The translations under genes were made by a program, and so were the position numbers. Shown here one piece after another: positions 9,204 through 18,625 of a stretch of 64,000 nt of DNA (position 1 is the stretch's first letter; the number at the start of each line of letters is the position of its first letter). Below the pieces are notes generated by a model, which was given only the letters and a program-made list of their open reading frames with translations, made no database searches and was not told the DNA's origin. Origin of the DNA: Bin55 sp964572845 (GTDB lineage Bacteria; Pseudomonadota; Gammaproteobacteria; Pseudomonadales; Azotimanducaceae); NCBI GenBank assembly GCA_964572845.1, contig CAZNFX010000009.1, forward strand, positions 62,001 through 126,000, written 5' to 3'.

Positions 9204-11023
9204 GAGGAAACCTCGCGCAACCTCGGAAGCTTGTCTCGCTCGTAGGCCCTCAACACTTCACTTACGATGAAGTCAGCCGAAATCGACATTCCTCCATAGT
9301 AGAGAATGGACTGAATCTGATCAGGATGCACATTGAGATCGGTGACAATCAGTGTTTTCATTTGAGCATCGCGGTTTTGTTCAACCAAGAATACGATCGC
9401 ATGTCGGTCTATGAAGTCTTGCACTTCATGGCCAAGAGGATAGGACCGAATTCGAAGCGTGTCTAGCTCAACGCCCTCTTCGTAAAGAAGGTCGAGAGAC
9501 TCCTTCATTGGAGTTGCCGAGGTGCCGTAGTACAGAATGCCTGCTCTGCGATTCGCCTCTACAACTTCGCTTCGTGGCATAAGTGAACGAATCGTCTCCC
9601 ATTTTCGGACGAGCCGGTCCATGTTCTCGCTATATGCCTCCGGTGCCTCGGTATAGACGGCGTATTCGTCTCGCGAGGTCCCACGAGTAAAGAACGAACC
9701 CTTGGATGGGTGTGTTCCCGGGAGCGTCCGATATCCAATTCCGTCGCCGTCAGTGTCCACATAACGTCCAAAGACATCGCACTGTTCCAGATCATCGAAG
9801 GACATTACTTTTCCACGGTCGTATCTGCGGCTGTCGTCCCAATCGAATGGCTCGGACGTCATCTCGTTCATTCCTAGATCGAGATCACTCATCACAATTA
9901 CCGGCGACTGTATGCGTTCGGAAATGTCGAATGATGCTGCAGCAAAGTCAAAGCACTCCTTTGGTGTCGATGGAAACAACATGGGGTGGCGCGTGTCGCC
10001 ATGGGATGCGAATGCAACGCTTAACAAGTCCGATTGCTGAGTGCGCGTTGGCATGCCCGTCGAAGGTCCCGCCCTTTGAATATCGAACAAGACAGCCGGA
10101 ATCTCCGCAAAATAGGCAAGTCCGAGAAACTCGTTCATCAAGGAAATGCCGGGGCCGCTAGTTGCAGTGAACGCTCGCGCACCGTTCCAACCTGCGCCAA
10201 TTACCATGCCAAGCGCGGCCAGTTCATCCTCCGCCTGTATTACCGCAAAGTTCTTGCGGCCGGTATCTTCATTCGTACGAAGTTTAAGCGCATGCTTTTC
10301 AAATGCTTCTGCTACGGATGTCGAGGGTGTAATGGGATACCACGCACACACGGTAGCTCCGCCATAGATTGCTCCCAATGCGGCGGACTCATTGCCATCC
10401 ACGAAGATCTTGCCTTGTGCTAGTTCCGAATGGCGAACCTGAATGTCGAACGGGCAATCTAGATATTGGTATGCGTAATTGCGCCCAATTTCCATTGCGT
10501 GGATATTGGGTTTAATCAGTGCGTCCTTGCCGCGGTACTGGGACGAAACCATTCCTGTGAGAATGCTGAAGTCGATGTTCAGCAATGCAGACATCGCGCC
10601 TAGGTATACGATGTTCTTGAAGAGTTGGCGTTGCTTGGGATCGCTGAATTCTGGAAGAATCAGTTTGGTAATGGGTATTCCCACGTCAACAATGTCGCCT
10701 CTCGACAGACTCTGCGGACGACTCTTTGTATTGTCGTACACCAGGTAGCCGCCAGTCCTGAGGCACGCAACATCTTCCTCATATGTTTCCGCATTCATGG
10801 CGACCATGATGTCGATGTCCTCACGTCGGCCAAAATGGCCACGTTCCGAAACACGAACCTCAAACCATGTGGGCAGTCCTTGTATGTTGGATGGAAATAT
10901 GTTGCGGGTAGCAACAGGAATGCCCATTCGAAACAGAGCTTTGGCAAACATGCCGTTCGCACTGGCGGAACCTGACCCGTTGACATTCGCAAACCGGATC
11001 ACAAATTCGTTGAACGACGTCAT
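9200..11023 (-). CDS. korA: 2-oxoacid:ferredoxin oxidoreductase, fused gamma-alpha subunit
   Basis: A 607-residue protein with an N-terminal gamma domain (MTSFNEFVIRFANVNGSGSA..., GMFAKALFRMGIPVATRN) fused to the alpha domain, which opens at GNESAALGAIYGGATVCAWYPITPSTSVAEAF; YPITPSTSVAE is the hallmark of the PFOR N-terminal domain. I place the start at ATG 11023 rather than a longer frame: it overlaps the preceding gene's stop as ATGA (11020-11023) and matches where the gamma domain begins. With KorB it forms the catalytic core of a ferredoxin-dependent 2-oxoacid oxidoreductase. The gamma-alpha fusion is usual for the 2-oxoglutarate-type enzymes of aerobic bacteria. Confidence 0.88.
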   Translation of the reverse strand: MTSFNEFVIRFANVNGSGSASANGMFAKALFRMGIPVATRNIFPSNIQGLPTWFEVRVSERGHFGRREDIDIMVAMNAETYEEDVACLRTGGYLVYDNTKSRPQSLSRGDIVDVGIPITKLILPEFSDPKQRQLFKNIVYLGAMSALLNIDFSILTGMVSSQYRGKDALIKPNIHAMEIGRNYAYQYLDCPFDIQVRHSELAQGKIFVDGNESAALGAIYGGATVCAWYPITPSTSVAEAFEKHALKLRTNEDTGRKNFAVIQAEDELAALGMVIGAGWNGARAFTATSGPGISLMNEFLGLAYFAEIPAVLFDIQRAGPSTGMPTRTQQSDLLSVAFASHGDTRHPMLFPSTPKECFDFAAASFDISERIQSPVIVMSDLDLGMNEMTSEPFDWDDSRRYDRGKVMSFDDLEQCDVFGRYVDTDGDGIGYRTLPGTHPSKGSFFTRGTSRDEYAVYTEAPEAYSENMDRLVRKWETIRSLMPRSEVVEANRRAGILYYGTSATPMKESLDLLYEEGVELDTLRIRSYPLGHEVQDFIDRHAIVFLVEQNRDAQMKTLIVTDLNVHPDQIQSILYYGGMSISADFIVSEVLRAYERDKLPRLREVSS

Positions 11024-12810
11024 TCCGCGTAGGAGCTCAATTGAGGGTTGTGCACGATGGACTTCTGCATGTCCCAAGCATTTGTTGGACAACGTTCGGC
11101 ACACAGCCCACAATGAAGACACAAGTCTTCGTCTTTGACCATCACCCGACCTGTATCAAGGAAGTCGGACACATACAGGTCTTGTTCGGTATTTTCGGCC
11201 GGCACCAACAATGAAGCTCGTAGCTCGTCTTCGTCTCGATTTTCCGTGAACGATATGCAGTCCATAGGACATATGTCCATGCACGCGTCGCACTCAATGC
11301 AGAGCTTCTCTGTAAACACGGTTTGGACGTCGCAATTCAAGCACCGTTGAGCTTCCTTGAATCCAAGCTGCTCGTCGAAACCAAGCTCGACTTCAACCTT
11401 TATGTTGTCCAGTGATCGTCGCAAGTTGGCGTGCGGAACAATGTACCTCTGGGAAGGATCGTGTTCGGCGTCATAGCTCCACTCGTGAATTCCCATCTTC
11501 TGGCTGACAAGGTTTACTCCCTCAGGTGGTCGATCCTTCTTGGGATCCTTGCCTTGGCAGTACAGATGAATCGAAATCGCTGCTTTATGTGCATGCGCCG
11601 ATGCCCAAATGATGTTTTCGGGACCAAAAGCAGAGTCGCCACCGAAAAAAATCTTGGGATGAGTTGACTGGAGCGTGTCTTCATCCAATATTGGACAATC
11701 CCACTTGTCGAATTCAATGCCCAAGTCCCGCTCGATCCAGGGACAGTGGTTCTCCTGGCCGATCGCCATCAAGATGTGATCCGCCTCCATGAAGACATCC
11801 GGCTCTCCAGTTGGGACGTATTTCAATCTCCCGTTGCCGTCCACTGGTTTTACACGTTCAAAAACTACGCCTTTGAGTCGTCCATTCTCGTGAACAAATT
11901 CCTTTGGCGGCCTATTGTTGAGAATCGGAATGCCCTCAGCCATCGCATCTTCCTTCTCCCATTCACTTGCCTTCATAACATGGAATGCAGAACGAACGAC
12001 CACTGTGACGCTTTCGGCGCCCAAACGCTTCGATGTGCGACAGCAATCCATAGCCGTATTTCCGCCGCCCATGACGATTACCTTGCCTGAGATGGATGTC
12101 GTGTGGCCAAAGGCAACGCTCGACAGCCAGTCGATCCCAATTGAGATGTGATCTGCAACTTCAGTTCGCCCAGGTAGATCGAGGTCCCGTCCGCGCGGTG
12201 CACCCGTACCTACAAAGTAAGCGTCGTAGTTCATGTCGAGCATTTCACTCATGCTCGTGATTTCGTAGTTGTATTGGGCGTTTATGCCCATGTTCACGAT
12301 GAGATCAACCTCTTCTTCAAGAACGTCCGCAGGCAAACGAAAAGCTGGAATCTGGCTTCGCATCATGCCTCCGCCGCCAGGATCCCTGTCGAACATATCG
12401 ATCTCGTATCCCAGTGGAAGTAAATCGCGAGCTACTGCAAGAGATGCCGGACCAGCTCCCAGGAGAGCGATTCTTTTTCCATTCTTTTGTTTTGGCACAT
12501 GTGGCAGATAGGGAGCAATGTCACCCTTGTGGTCTGCCGCTACCCGCTTGAGCCGACAAATTGCAACAGGCTTCTCTTCGGTTCTCACACGCCTGCATGC
12601 GGGTTCGCAAGGCCGATCACAGGTTCTGCCAAGAATGCCGGGGAAGACATTGGACTCCCAATTGACCATGTACGCTTCTGTGTAACGCTCTTGTGCAATG
12701 AGCCGGATGTACTCGGGCACGGGCGTGTGAGCAGGACATGCCCATTGGCAGTCCACTACCTTGTGAAAGTAGTTGGGATCGTGAATATTGGTAGGCTTCA
12801 TGGATTTCAC
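11020..12810 (-). CDS. GltD-like FAD/NAD(P) oxidoreductase with C-terminal 2x[4Fe-4S] ferredoxin
   Basis: A 596-residue flavoprotein of the glutamate-synthase small-subunit type. The N-terminal cysteine-rich region has CQWACPAHTPVPEY and CDRPCEPACRR; next come an FAD site (IALLGAGPASLAVARDL) and an NAD(P)H site (VIVMGGGNTAMDCCRTS). The C-terminus carries two ferredoxin motifs, CIECDACMDICPMDC and CLHCGLCAERCPT. It heads the operon gltD-like/korA/korB with ATGA coupling to korA and no gltB nearby. I infer that it passes electrons between KorAB (directly or through ferredoxin) and NAD(P)+, rather than working in glutamate synthesis. The start is GTG 12810 or ATG 12801; AAGGA lies just upstream of the GTG. 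Confidence 0.82.
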   Translation of the reverse strand: MKSMKPTNIHDPNYFHKVVDCQWACPAHTPVPEYIRLIAQERYTEAYMVNWESNVFPGILGRTCDRPCEPACRRVRTEEKPVAICRLKRVAADHKGDIAPYLPHVPKQKNGKRIALLGAGPASLAVARDLLPLGYEIDMFDRDPGGGGMMRSQIPAFRLPADVLEEEVDLIVNMGINAQYNYEITSMSEMLDMNYDAYFVGTGAPRGRDLDLPGRTEVADHISIGIDWLSSVAFGHTTSISGKVIVMGGGNTAMDCCRTSKRLGAESVTVVVRSAFHVMKASEWEKEDAMAEGIPILNNRPPKEFVHENGRLKGVVFERVKPVDGNGRLKYVPTGEPDVFMEADHILMAIGQENHCPWIERDLGIEFDKWDCPILDEDTLQSTHPKIFFGGDSAFGPENIIWASAHAHKAAISIHLYCQGKDPKKDRPPEGVNLVSQKMGIHEWSYDAEHDPSQRYIVPHANLRRSLDNIKVEVELGFDEQLGFKEAQRCLNCDVQTVFTEKLCIECDACMDICPMDCISFTENRDEDELRASLLVPAENTEQDLYVSDFLDTGRVMVKDEDLCLHCGLCAERCPTNAWDMQKSIVHNPQLSSYAE

Positions 12811-13344
12811 TCGTCCTTGAGCGAGAAATTGTCAACTCACGGGAGCGTATTCGGTGTCCTAGAACACAAGGTGTTGGGTCTATTGCTCAAGGGTGGTTGG
12901 AACGGTGGGTGTCCAGTAAGTCTTCCACGCACGGTAATCCAACGAATAATACCACATTGACTGTGTTGCTGGCCACATTTGAGCGATTCACAAATTACTG
13001 CAGGAAATCTGCATAGTTGAGGTCTGCAACGCAGGCAAAGTAGGTTGTTAGAGCAAATTCGGAGTGGCAAATCCTGCTTGATCAAGTCCCATCGTTTGTA
13101 TCGCATCATCATGGTGAAATCGCCTCAACACGCGAATGAACTCCACAGCATGCGAAGTTTCGTTGCAATTGTGAATGGGCCATGCCGAAAATGGTCGCTA
13201 AAATGTCGTTGGGCTTCAATCACGTCTCTCGTAGTTCCTGAGTAATCGAAGCTTCCTTTGACCCAATTTGTTGACGTTGCTTGCCCCTGCTTGCCCCTGC
13301 TTGCCTTGACTATATCCACCCTAACAGAAAGAACTGCGATTCAA
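12811..13344. other. 534-bp divergent intergenic region upstream of mfd
   Basis: The region lies between the divergent gltD-like gene and mfd. I see no convincing gene, tRNA or known riboswitch. It must hold promoters for both directions, but no clean -35/-10 pair stands out. The plus-strand end has a 10-bp tandem repeat, TTGCCCCTGC, at 13281-13290 and 13291-13300, with a partial third copy (TTGCC) from 13301. Two minus-strand open frames (12837-13112 and 13125-13319) show no family features. Confidence 0.5.
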
Positions 13345-16300
13345 GTGCCGCCAACGAAGCAAGTCCACGTATGGACGGACTGCCATGGCAGTCTTGCGAG
13401 CGTCGAACTAGCAAAGCTCGTGTCACAATATCCCAGGCTTTACGTCTTGGTAACCGCAAATACTGAGTGCGCCACCGATGCAAGGAATGAACTAGCATTC
13501 TTCGATGCCAGTCTGCGCATACTGTCCTTTCCGGACTACGAGACTCTGCCCTACGACTCGTTCTCACCACAAGCCGACATAGTTGCCGAGCGGCTCACGA
13601 CACTGGCGGAATTGGCCAACGCACCCACTGGAGTCTTGATTGTTCCCGTGACGGCTCTAGTCCAGCGTCTTCCTCCAAGAGACTACGTGACGACTAGGAC
13701 ATTTCAACTCGCAGTCGGAGACAAGCTTCAACTAGCCGAGTACCAACGCCAATTGACTGAAGGCGGATATCGGAAGGTGGATACGGTCTTTGAACATGGT
13801 GAATTCGCAACTCGAGGCTCGATTCTTGATCTTTTTCCCGTTGGTACGGATCGACCACTTCGAGTTGATCTATTCGACGACGTCGTCGAGAGCTTGCGAA
13901 TATTCGATCAAGAGACACAACGCACAATTGAGCGAACGGAACGCGTTCAAATCCTTCCCGCACACGAGTATCCACTGGATGATCGAGGAATCGCTCAGTT
14001 CCGGACTTCGTGGAATCTGAACTTTCCTCCAGACCATTGGCAATGCCCCACATACCAAGACATTAGCGACGGCATCTCGGTTGAGGGTATCGAATGCTAC
14101 CTGCCCCTGTTCTTCGAGCATACCAATTCGCTGCTTGAGTATCTGCCTGACAATTCGGTTGTTGTTCTTGACTCCGATGTCGAGTCAGCGGCAACCTTGT
14201 TTTTTGACGAAGTACAAGAACGCTTCGAAGTCCATAAAGACGATTTGGAACGGCCACTGTTGAAACCGTTCGACATCTACTACAGGCTGGATGAAGTTCG
14301 ACATCTTTGGAATCGTTTTTCGAGGATTCGGTTTCACAAAGGCAGTGGCCCTACCAAGCACGCAATCTCATTGCAAGGAAATGAGCTGCCTGACATCACA
14401 CTAGACGTTCGCAGGCGTGATCCTGCACGACGGTTTAGGGAATTCATCCATAACATCTCAATGCCGGTCCTCCTAACCGCAGAGACCACCGGAAGGTTGC
14501 AGCACCTTCATGAGGTGCTGGGTCGTGCTCGCATCTTTCCAAAGGAAGTCGATTCCTACCAAGACTTTCTCGATAGTCAACTCACAGTGGCATCGACCTT
14601 AGGTTCTTTGAGTCGAGGACTCTGGAACCATCAGCACGTCCTAATCACCGAATTCCAAATCCTCGGTTCAAGATTGGAGAACGAGAGGAACCGAGCGAAA
14701 CAACGAAGTGTAGATCCCGAATCTGTCATTCGCGACCTCACAGAATTGCATCCGGGCGCCCCAGTTGTACATCTGGACCACGGCGTCGGCAGGTACGTGG
14801 GATTGGAAACTCTATCGATCCGCTCCCAACTCATGGAATTCGTTACGCTCGAGTATGCGGACGGTGACAAGCTCTATGTACCGGTTTCGTCTCTAAACCT
14901 TATATCGCGTTACACGGGAGCTGACGACGAAAACGCACCGCTGCACAAACTTGGATCGGACGCGTGGTCTAAAGCCAAAACTCGGGCGGCCCAGAGAATT
15001 TACGACGTCGCCGCAGAGCTATTGGGCATCTACGCAAGACGAGAAGCCTCTCGCTCTGTTGTTGTGCCAGACGTCAATGAAGACTATCGTAGCTTTTGTG
15101 ATCAATGCGATTTCGAACTAACCGTTGATCAATCCATTGCTACTGAGGCCATATTGGAGGACCTTTCCAAGGTCAAGTCTACAGACCGGCTGGTATGTGG
15201 AGACGTCGGATTCGGCAAAACTGAGGTCGCCATGCGTGCGGCATTTCACGTTGTTCAATCCGGTTTCCAAGTCGTCGTACTTGTACCCACGACGATTCTT
15301 GCTCAGCAGCACTTCGACACGTTTGCGGACCGATTCGCCGATTGGCCTGTAATCGTAGACTTGATGTCGAGATTCCGCTCGGCCCGCGAAGTGGCGCTTA
15401 TTGAACAACGCGTGGACGAGAGGAAAGTCGACATTCTTATTGGCACTCACAAGGTACTACACGCTAACGTCGACTTCAGCAAACTTGGTCTGCTAATCGT
15501 CGATGAAGAGCACCGTTTCGGCGTTCGCGACAAGGAGCGTTTGCGAAACCTTCGGGCCGAAGTGAACACGATCTCGCTAACCGCTACCCCAATTCCACGA
15601 ACACTGAACATGTCCATGGGCGGATTGAGAGACCTGTCCATCATCGCAACTCCCCCTGCGAAGCGACTCTCCGTCAAGACGTTCGTCGTTCCTTACAGCA
15701 GAACGGTAGTACGAGACGCTATCAAGCGCGAACTCGCGAGAGGTGGCCAAGTTTTCTATCTGCACAACGATGTTAGGTCCATGTCGGAGTTGTACGACGG
15801 GCTGGCTGGCATGGTTCCTGAAGCGCGACTTGGCATTGGCCACGGACAAATGCCTAAGCGTGAACTTGAGCACGTGATGGCCGATTTTTACCATCGTAGG
15901 TGCAACGTATTGATCTGCTCCACGATCATCGAAAGTGGGCTCGATATTCCAAATGCCAATACGATAATCATTGAGCGTGCGGACAAGTTCGGACTTGCTC
16001 AACTCCATCAGTTACGCGGTCGCGTGGGACGTTCGGCTCGGCAAGCGTATGCGTACTTGCTTACTCCCGAAGAGTCTGCAATGACTGTGGATGCACGAAA
16101 GAGATTGGATGCCATAGAGTCTGCTGATGAATTAGGAAGCGGATTTACCCTCGCCGTGCACGACCTTGAGATTCGTGGTGCAGGAGAGTTGTTAGGACGT
16201 GAGCAATCGGGGCAACTCGAGACAATAGGATTCACGCTTTACATTTCGATGCTTAAGCGAGCAGTGGAAACCCTGAAAAGTGGCACGATACCGAACTTTG

Positions 16301-16776
16301 ACGATCCAATGCCGATGGTGCACGAAGTCAATCTCAATGTGTCTGCACTCATTCCGGATACATACCTGCCGGACATTCACGGCCGGTTGGTCACATACAA
16401 GAGAATTGCGGCTGCAGAATCGCAAAGTGAATTGGACGAACTCAAGGTTGAATTAATTGATAGGTGTGGTCCGTTGCCGGACTTGGCTAACAATCTGTTT
16501 CAATTGACGGCAGTGAAATTGCGAGCGCAAGAACTGGGAATATCCAAGATAGTTCTCAATGCGGACGGGGGTCGTATAGAGTTCTTGAACCAAGACTGTA
16601 TCGCCCCAGCGGCGATTGCTACCTTGCTTCAATCCAATGAGTCAAAGCTCCAATTCACACAAGACCAAGCCATTCGGGTATTGCACTCTCCGAAAGAACC
16701 CGAGGATCGTTTTGAGTTTGCAGAACAATTGATAGATGAATTGCAAACATCAGCTTCAGCTGCCTCGCGCGCATAG
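13345..16776 (+). CDS. mfd: transcription-repair coupling factor Mfd
   Basis: About 1143 residues, the full length of Mfd. The protein removes RNA polymerase stalled at DNA lesions and recruits UvrA. The UvrB-like region (FPDYETLPYDSFSPQADI), RNA-polymerase-interaction region (HLDHGVGRYVGLETL, YVPVSSLNLISRYTG) and helicase motifs (CGDVGFGKTEVAMRAAF Walker A, VDEEHRFGV, TATPIPRTLNMSMGG, QLRGRVGRS) are all present and colinear with E. coli Mfd. The start is uncertain: no ATG precedes the conserved region. GTG 13345 best fits the family N-terminus; TTG 13306 or TTG 13258 would add 13 or 29 residues, the latter translating through a 10-bp tandem repeat. As in Pseudomonas, it is followed by a CsiV-like gene, whose start overlaps mfd. 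Confidence 0.95.
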   Translation: MPPTKQVHVWTDCHGSLASVELAKLVSQYPRLYVLVTANTECATDARNELAFFDASLRILSFPDYETLPYDSFSPQADIVAERLTTLAELANAPTGVLIVPVTALVQRLPPRDYVTTRTFQLAVGDKLQLAEYQRQLTEGGYRKVDTVFEHGEFATRGSILDLFPVGTDRPLRVDLFDDVVESLRIFDQETQRTIERTERVQILPAHEYPLDDRGIAQFRTSWNLNFPPDHWQCPTYQDISDGISVEGIECYLPLFFEHTNSLLEYLPDNSVVVLDSDVESAATLFFDEVQERFEVHKDDLERPLLKPFDIYYRLDEVRHLWNRFSRIRFHKGSGPTKHAISLQGNELPDITLDVRRRDPARRFREFIHNISMPVLLTAETTGRLQHLHEVLGRARIFPKEVDSYQDFLDSQLTVASTLGSLSRGLWNHQHVLITEFQILGSRLENERNRAKQRSVDPESVIRDLTELHPGAPVVHLDHGVGRYVGLETLSIRSQLMEFVTLEYADGDKLYVPVSSLNLISRYTGADDENAPLHKLGSDAWSKAKTRAAQRIYDVAAELLGIYARREASRSVVVPDVNEDYRSFCDQCDFELTVDQSIATEAILEDLSKVKSTDRLVCGDVGFGKTEVAMRAAFHVVQSGFQVVVLVPTTILAQQHFDTFADRFADWPVIVDLMSRFRSAREVALIEQRVDERKVDILIGTHKVLHANVDFSKLGLLIVDEEHRFGVRDKERLRNLRAEVNTISLTATPIPRTLNMSMGGLRDLSIIATPPAKRLSVKTFVVPYSRTVVRDAIKRELARGGQVFYLHNDVRSMSELYDGLAGMVPEARLGIGHGQMPKRELEHVMADFYHRRCNVLICSTIIESGLDIPNANTIIIERADKFGLAQLHQLRGRVGRSARQAYAYLLTPEESAMTVDARKRLDAIESADELGSGFTLAVHDLEIRGAGELLGREQSGQLETIGFTLYISMLKRAVETLKSGTIPNFDDPMPMVHEVNLNVSALIPDTYLPDIHGRLVTYKRIAAAESQSELDELKVELIDRCGPLPDLANNLFQLTAVKLRAQELGISKIVLNADGGRIEFLNQDCIAPAAIATLLQSNESKLQFTQDQAIRVLHSPKEPEDRFEFAEQLIDELQTSASAASRA

Positions 16777-17917
16777 AACTGCCGGCTTTTTGGCGCTGCT
16801 AGTGGTCTTCGATGGCTTTGCTTCGACCATAGTTGACGCCTCAAGCCCCAGGGACTATCTACAACACGACTGGTATGTCCTTGAGGTTGTAGTTTTCGAA
16901 CCCGATTCCGAACTACCATCGTCAGAGCACCTGTTGCATGGAGTGTCTCAACGGACTTTTCCCATCAATGTCCGTTCATTGACTTTTAGTGTTGCCGAGG
17001 AACAGGCGGCACTAAGAAAAGAGCAGGCAAATCCCGTCGAATACCGCAGCGAGGATCTCAAACAGACCTTCGCATCCGTTGGCGAGTCTGAAGCAATTTC
17101 TCCGCTGCTATCGGGTTGCTGGCTCCACTCGGATATAAGTGCTTCAAGCGAAGATTCCTCCAACGCACTAAGTGACGAACCGAATAATCGCGAAGAAGAA
17201 GCTAGTGTAGAACCAACAGGTTCCAATCTGTTCGCAGCTGTACTTGAGCGAGACTCTAGCCTCCCGGATTGGTTGCCTGATCATTGGGAATCGACAGAGG
17301 CCATATTGCAGCGCACAGGTCGGATACTTGGTCTATGCGACGAGGATATTCGAACCCTACTGAGCTATGAACTCGACATTGCCGATCAGATCGAGGAGGG
17401 TGAAGCCCAGCGACAGGTGAGTGTGTCTCAAGTTCAGGAAGCTTTTGCACTACATGAACGCGAGCTCCTTGCATCTGTTGGACGGAGAATTCCATCAGAC
17501 CAACTAAACCTAAGACGTACAGCCAATCGGCTTCAAACCGAAGGCTATAGGGTTATTGAGCATGTAGCCTGGCACCAAGATGCGCTAGCACCCGGATCAT
17601 CGAACAGCACTCTTGTGCAATTCGGCAATATTCAACGAAATCTTCTCTACGAGATAGAGGGTACGTTAGATTTGAGCGTTGCTAGATTTCTCCACCTGGA
17701 TCTGGAAATCTGGAAATCCATTCCCCAATCTCGACAAGCAGATTCGCGGCGTTCCCCTTCGCCGCGCTTCATGTTCTACCTATTAGACGAGAGTCGTCGC
17801 TTGGCTTTGGGTGAAACGCATTATTTCGACCATCCAAAATTTGGAATGCTGATCCAGGTACGTCGGTTGTCGATACCGCCGAACCTTGTAGCGCTAGTGC
17901 AAGAACTCGATAGCTAA
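16736..17917 (+). CDS. csiV: CsiV-like periplasmic protein
   Basis: A 393-residue secreted protein encoded directly after mfd. A basic n-region (MNCKHQLQLPRAHR) and hydrophobic h-region (FLALLVVFDGFASTIV) make a signal peptide. The mature part starts WYVLEVVVFEPDSELPSSE and ends in LDLEIW... FMFYLLDESRRLALGETHYFDHPKFGMLIQVRRL, both typical of the CsiV family found beside mfd in gammaproteobacteria. In Vibrio, CsiV is a peptidoglycan-binding activator of LpoA/PBP1a; the same role here is inference. The middle (about 100-160) is acidic and Ser-rich. The start overlaps mfd by 41 bp, and the end overlaps the convergent phosphorylase gene by 24 bp. Confidence 0.72.
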   Translation: MNCKHQLQLPRAHRTAGFLALLVVFDGFASTIVDASSPRDYLQHDWYVLEVVVFEPDSELPSSEHLLHGVSQRTFPINVRSLTFSVAEEQAALRKEQANPVEYRSEDLKQTFASVGESEAISPLLSGCWLHSDISASSEDSSNALSDEPNNREEEASVEPTGSNLFAAVLERDSSLPDWLPDHWESTEAILQRTGRILGLCDEDIRTLLSYELDIADQIEEGEAQRQVSVSQVQEAFALHERELLASVGRRIPSDQLNLRRTANRLQTEGYRVIEHVAWHQDALAPGSSNSTLVQFGNIQRNLLYEIEGTLDLSVARFLHLDLEIWKSIPQSRQADSRRSPSPRFMFYLLDESRRLALGETHYFDHPKFGMLIQVRRLSIPPNLVALVQELDS

Positions 17918-18625
17918 TTCGAGATAGTTCTTCAACTTTGCAATGGCCTTCTCGGTTACTGTCGCAGTTTCAGAAATGTCAATGACGCTGGACACTACTC
18001 CTGCAGCAGCGTTCACTACAAGACACGCCGCGGCATAGGAAACATCAAGCTCTCTTGCCAACGAAGCCTCGGGCATGAGCGTCATTCCAACCAAAGTACA
18101 GCCATCATTGCTATAGCGTTCGATCTCCGCTGCAGTCTCGAAGCGCGGTCCCTGAGTAACCGCATATGTGCCTGTTCGATGCTGTGGCGACCCGCAGTTT
18201 GACGGGAGCGCACGCAAGAGCGCGTTCCGTAATGTTGCGTCAAATGGCGAAGTTAGATCAAAGTGATTGATTTTCATTGAGCCCACATACGTCTGTTCGC
18301 GACCATAGGTGTAGTCAACTATTTGGCTTGGCACTACCAAGTCGCCTACGCGGAGTGAGCGATCGATACCGCCCACAGTTGCAGTCGCGACGACGCGCGT
18401 TGCCCCAAGTTCCTTGAGAACCCATAGATTGGCTCGATAGTTGACCAAGTGAGCCGCAGTCGATCCCTCCAATCCGTGGCGTGTAAGGGAGAGTACTTCC
18501 TGACCGCCTAGTTCAACCTTGCATACAGGTGCCGACGGTGCTCCAAACGGCGAGTTCCGATAGAACGTTGCCAAAGGTCTGGGAAGGATGGAGTGAAGAG
18601 CAGTACCAGTGATCAATGCCAACAT
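17894..18625 (-). CDS. mtiP: S-methyl-5'-thioinosine phosphorylase
   Basis: A 243-residue nucleoside phosphorylase of the MTAP/PNP fold. Visible motifs are SLTRHG (phosphate site region), ATRVVATATVGGIDRSLRVGD, VTQGPRFETAAEIERY and LVGMTLMPEASLARELD (base and ribose recognition). The gene sits where PA3004, the characterised methylthioinosine phosphorylase, sits in Pseudomonas, which favours that activity over MTA phosphorylase. The reaction is methylthioinosine plus phosphate to hypoxanthine and 5-methylthioribose-1-phosphate. Its ATG directly follows the TAA of the hpt gene (zero spacing), so it is co-translated with the enzyme that uses its hypoxanthine product. The 3' end overlaps csiV by 24 bp. 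Confidence 0.85.
   Translation of the reverse strand: MLALITGTALHSILPRPLATFYRNSPFGAPSAPVCKVELGGQEVLSLTRHGLEGSTAAHLVNYRANLWVLKELGATRVVATATVGGIDRSLRVGDLVVPSQIVDYTYGREQTYVGSMKINHFDLTSPFDATLRNALLRALPSNCGSPQHRTGTYAVTQGPRFETAAEIERYSNDGCTLVGMTLMPEASLARELDVSYAAACLVVNAAAGVVSSVIDISETATVTEKAIAKLKNYLELAIEFLH

Noticed and set aside
12837..13319. Minus-strand open frames (91 and 64 residues) upstream of the gltD-like gene
   Set aside because: Cysteine/arginine-rich and unordered composition, no ribosome-binding site, no family features.
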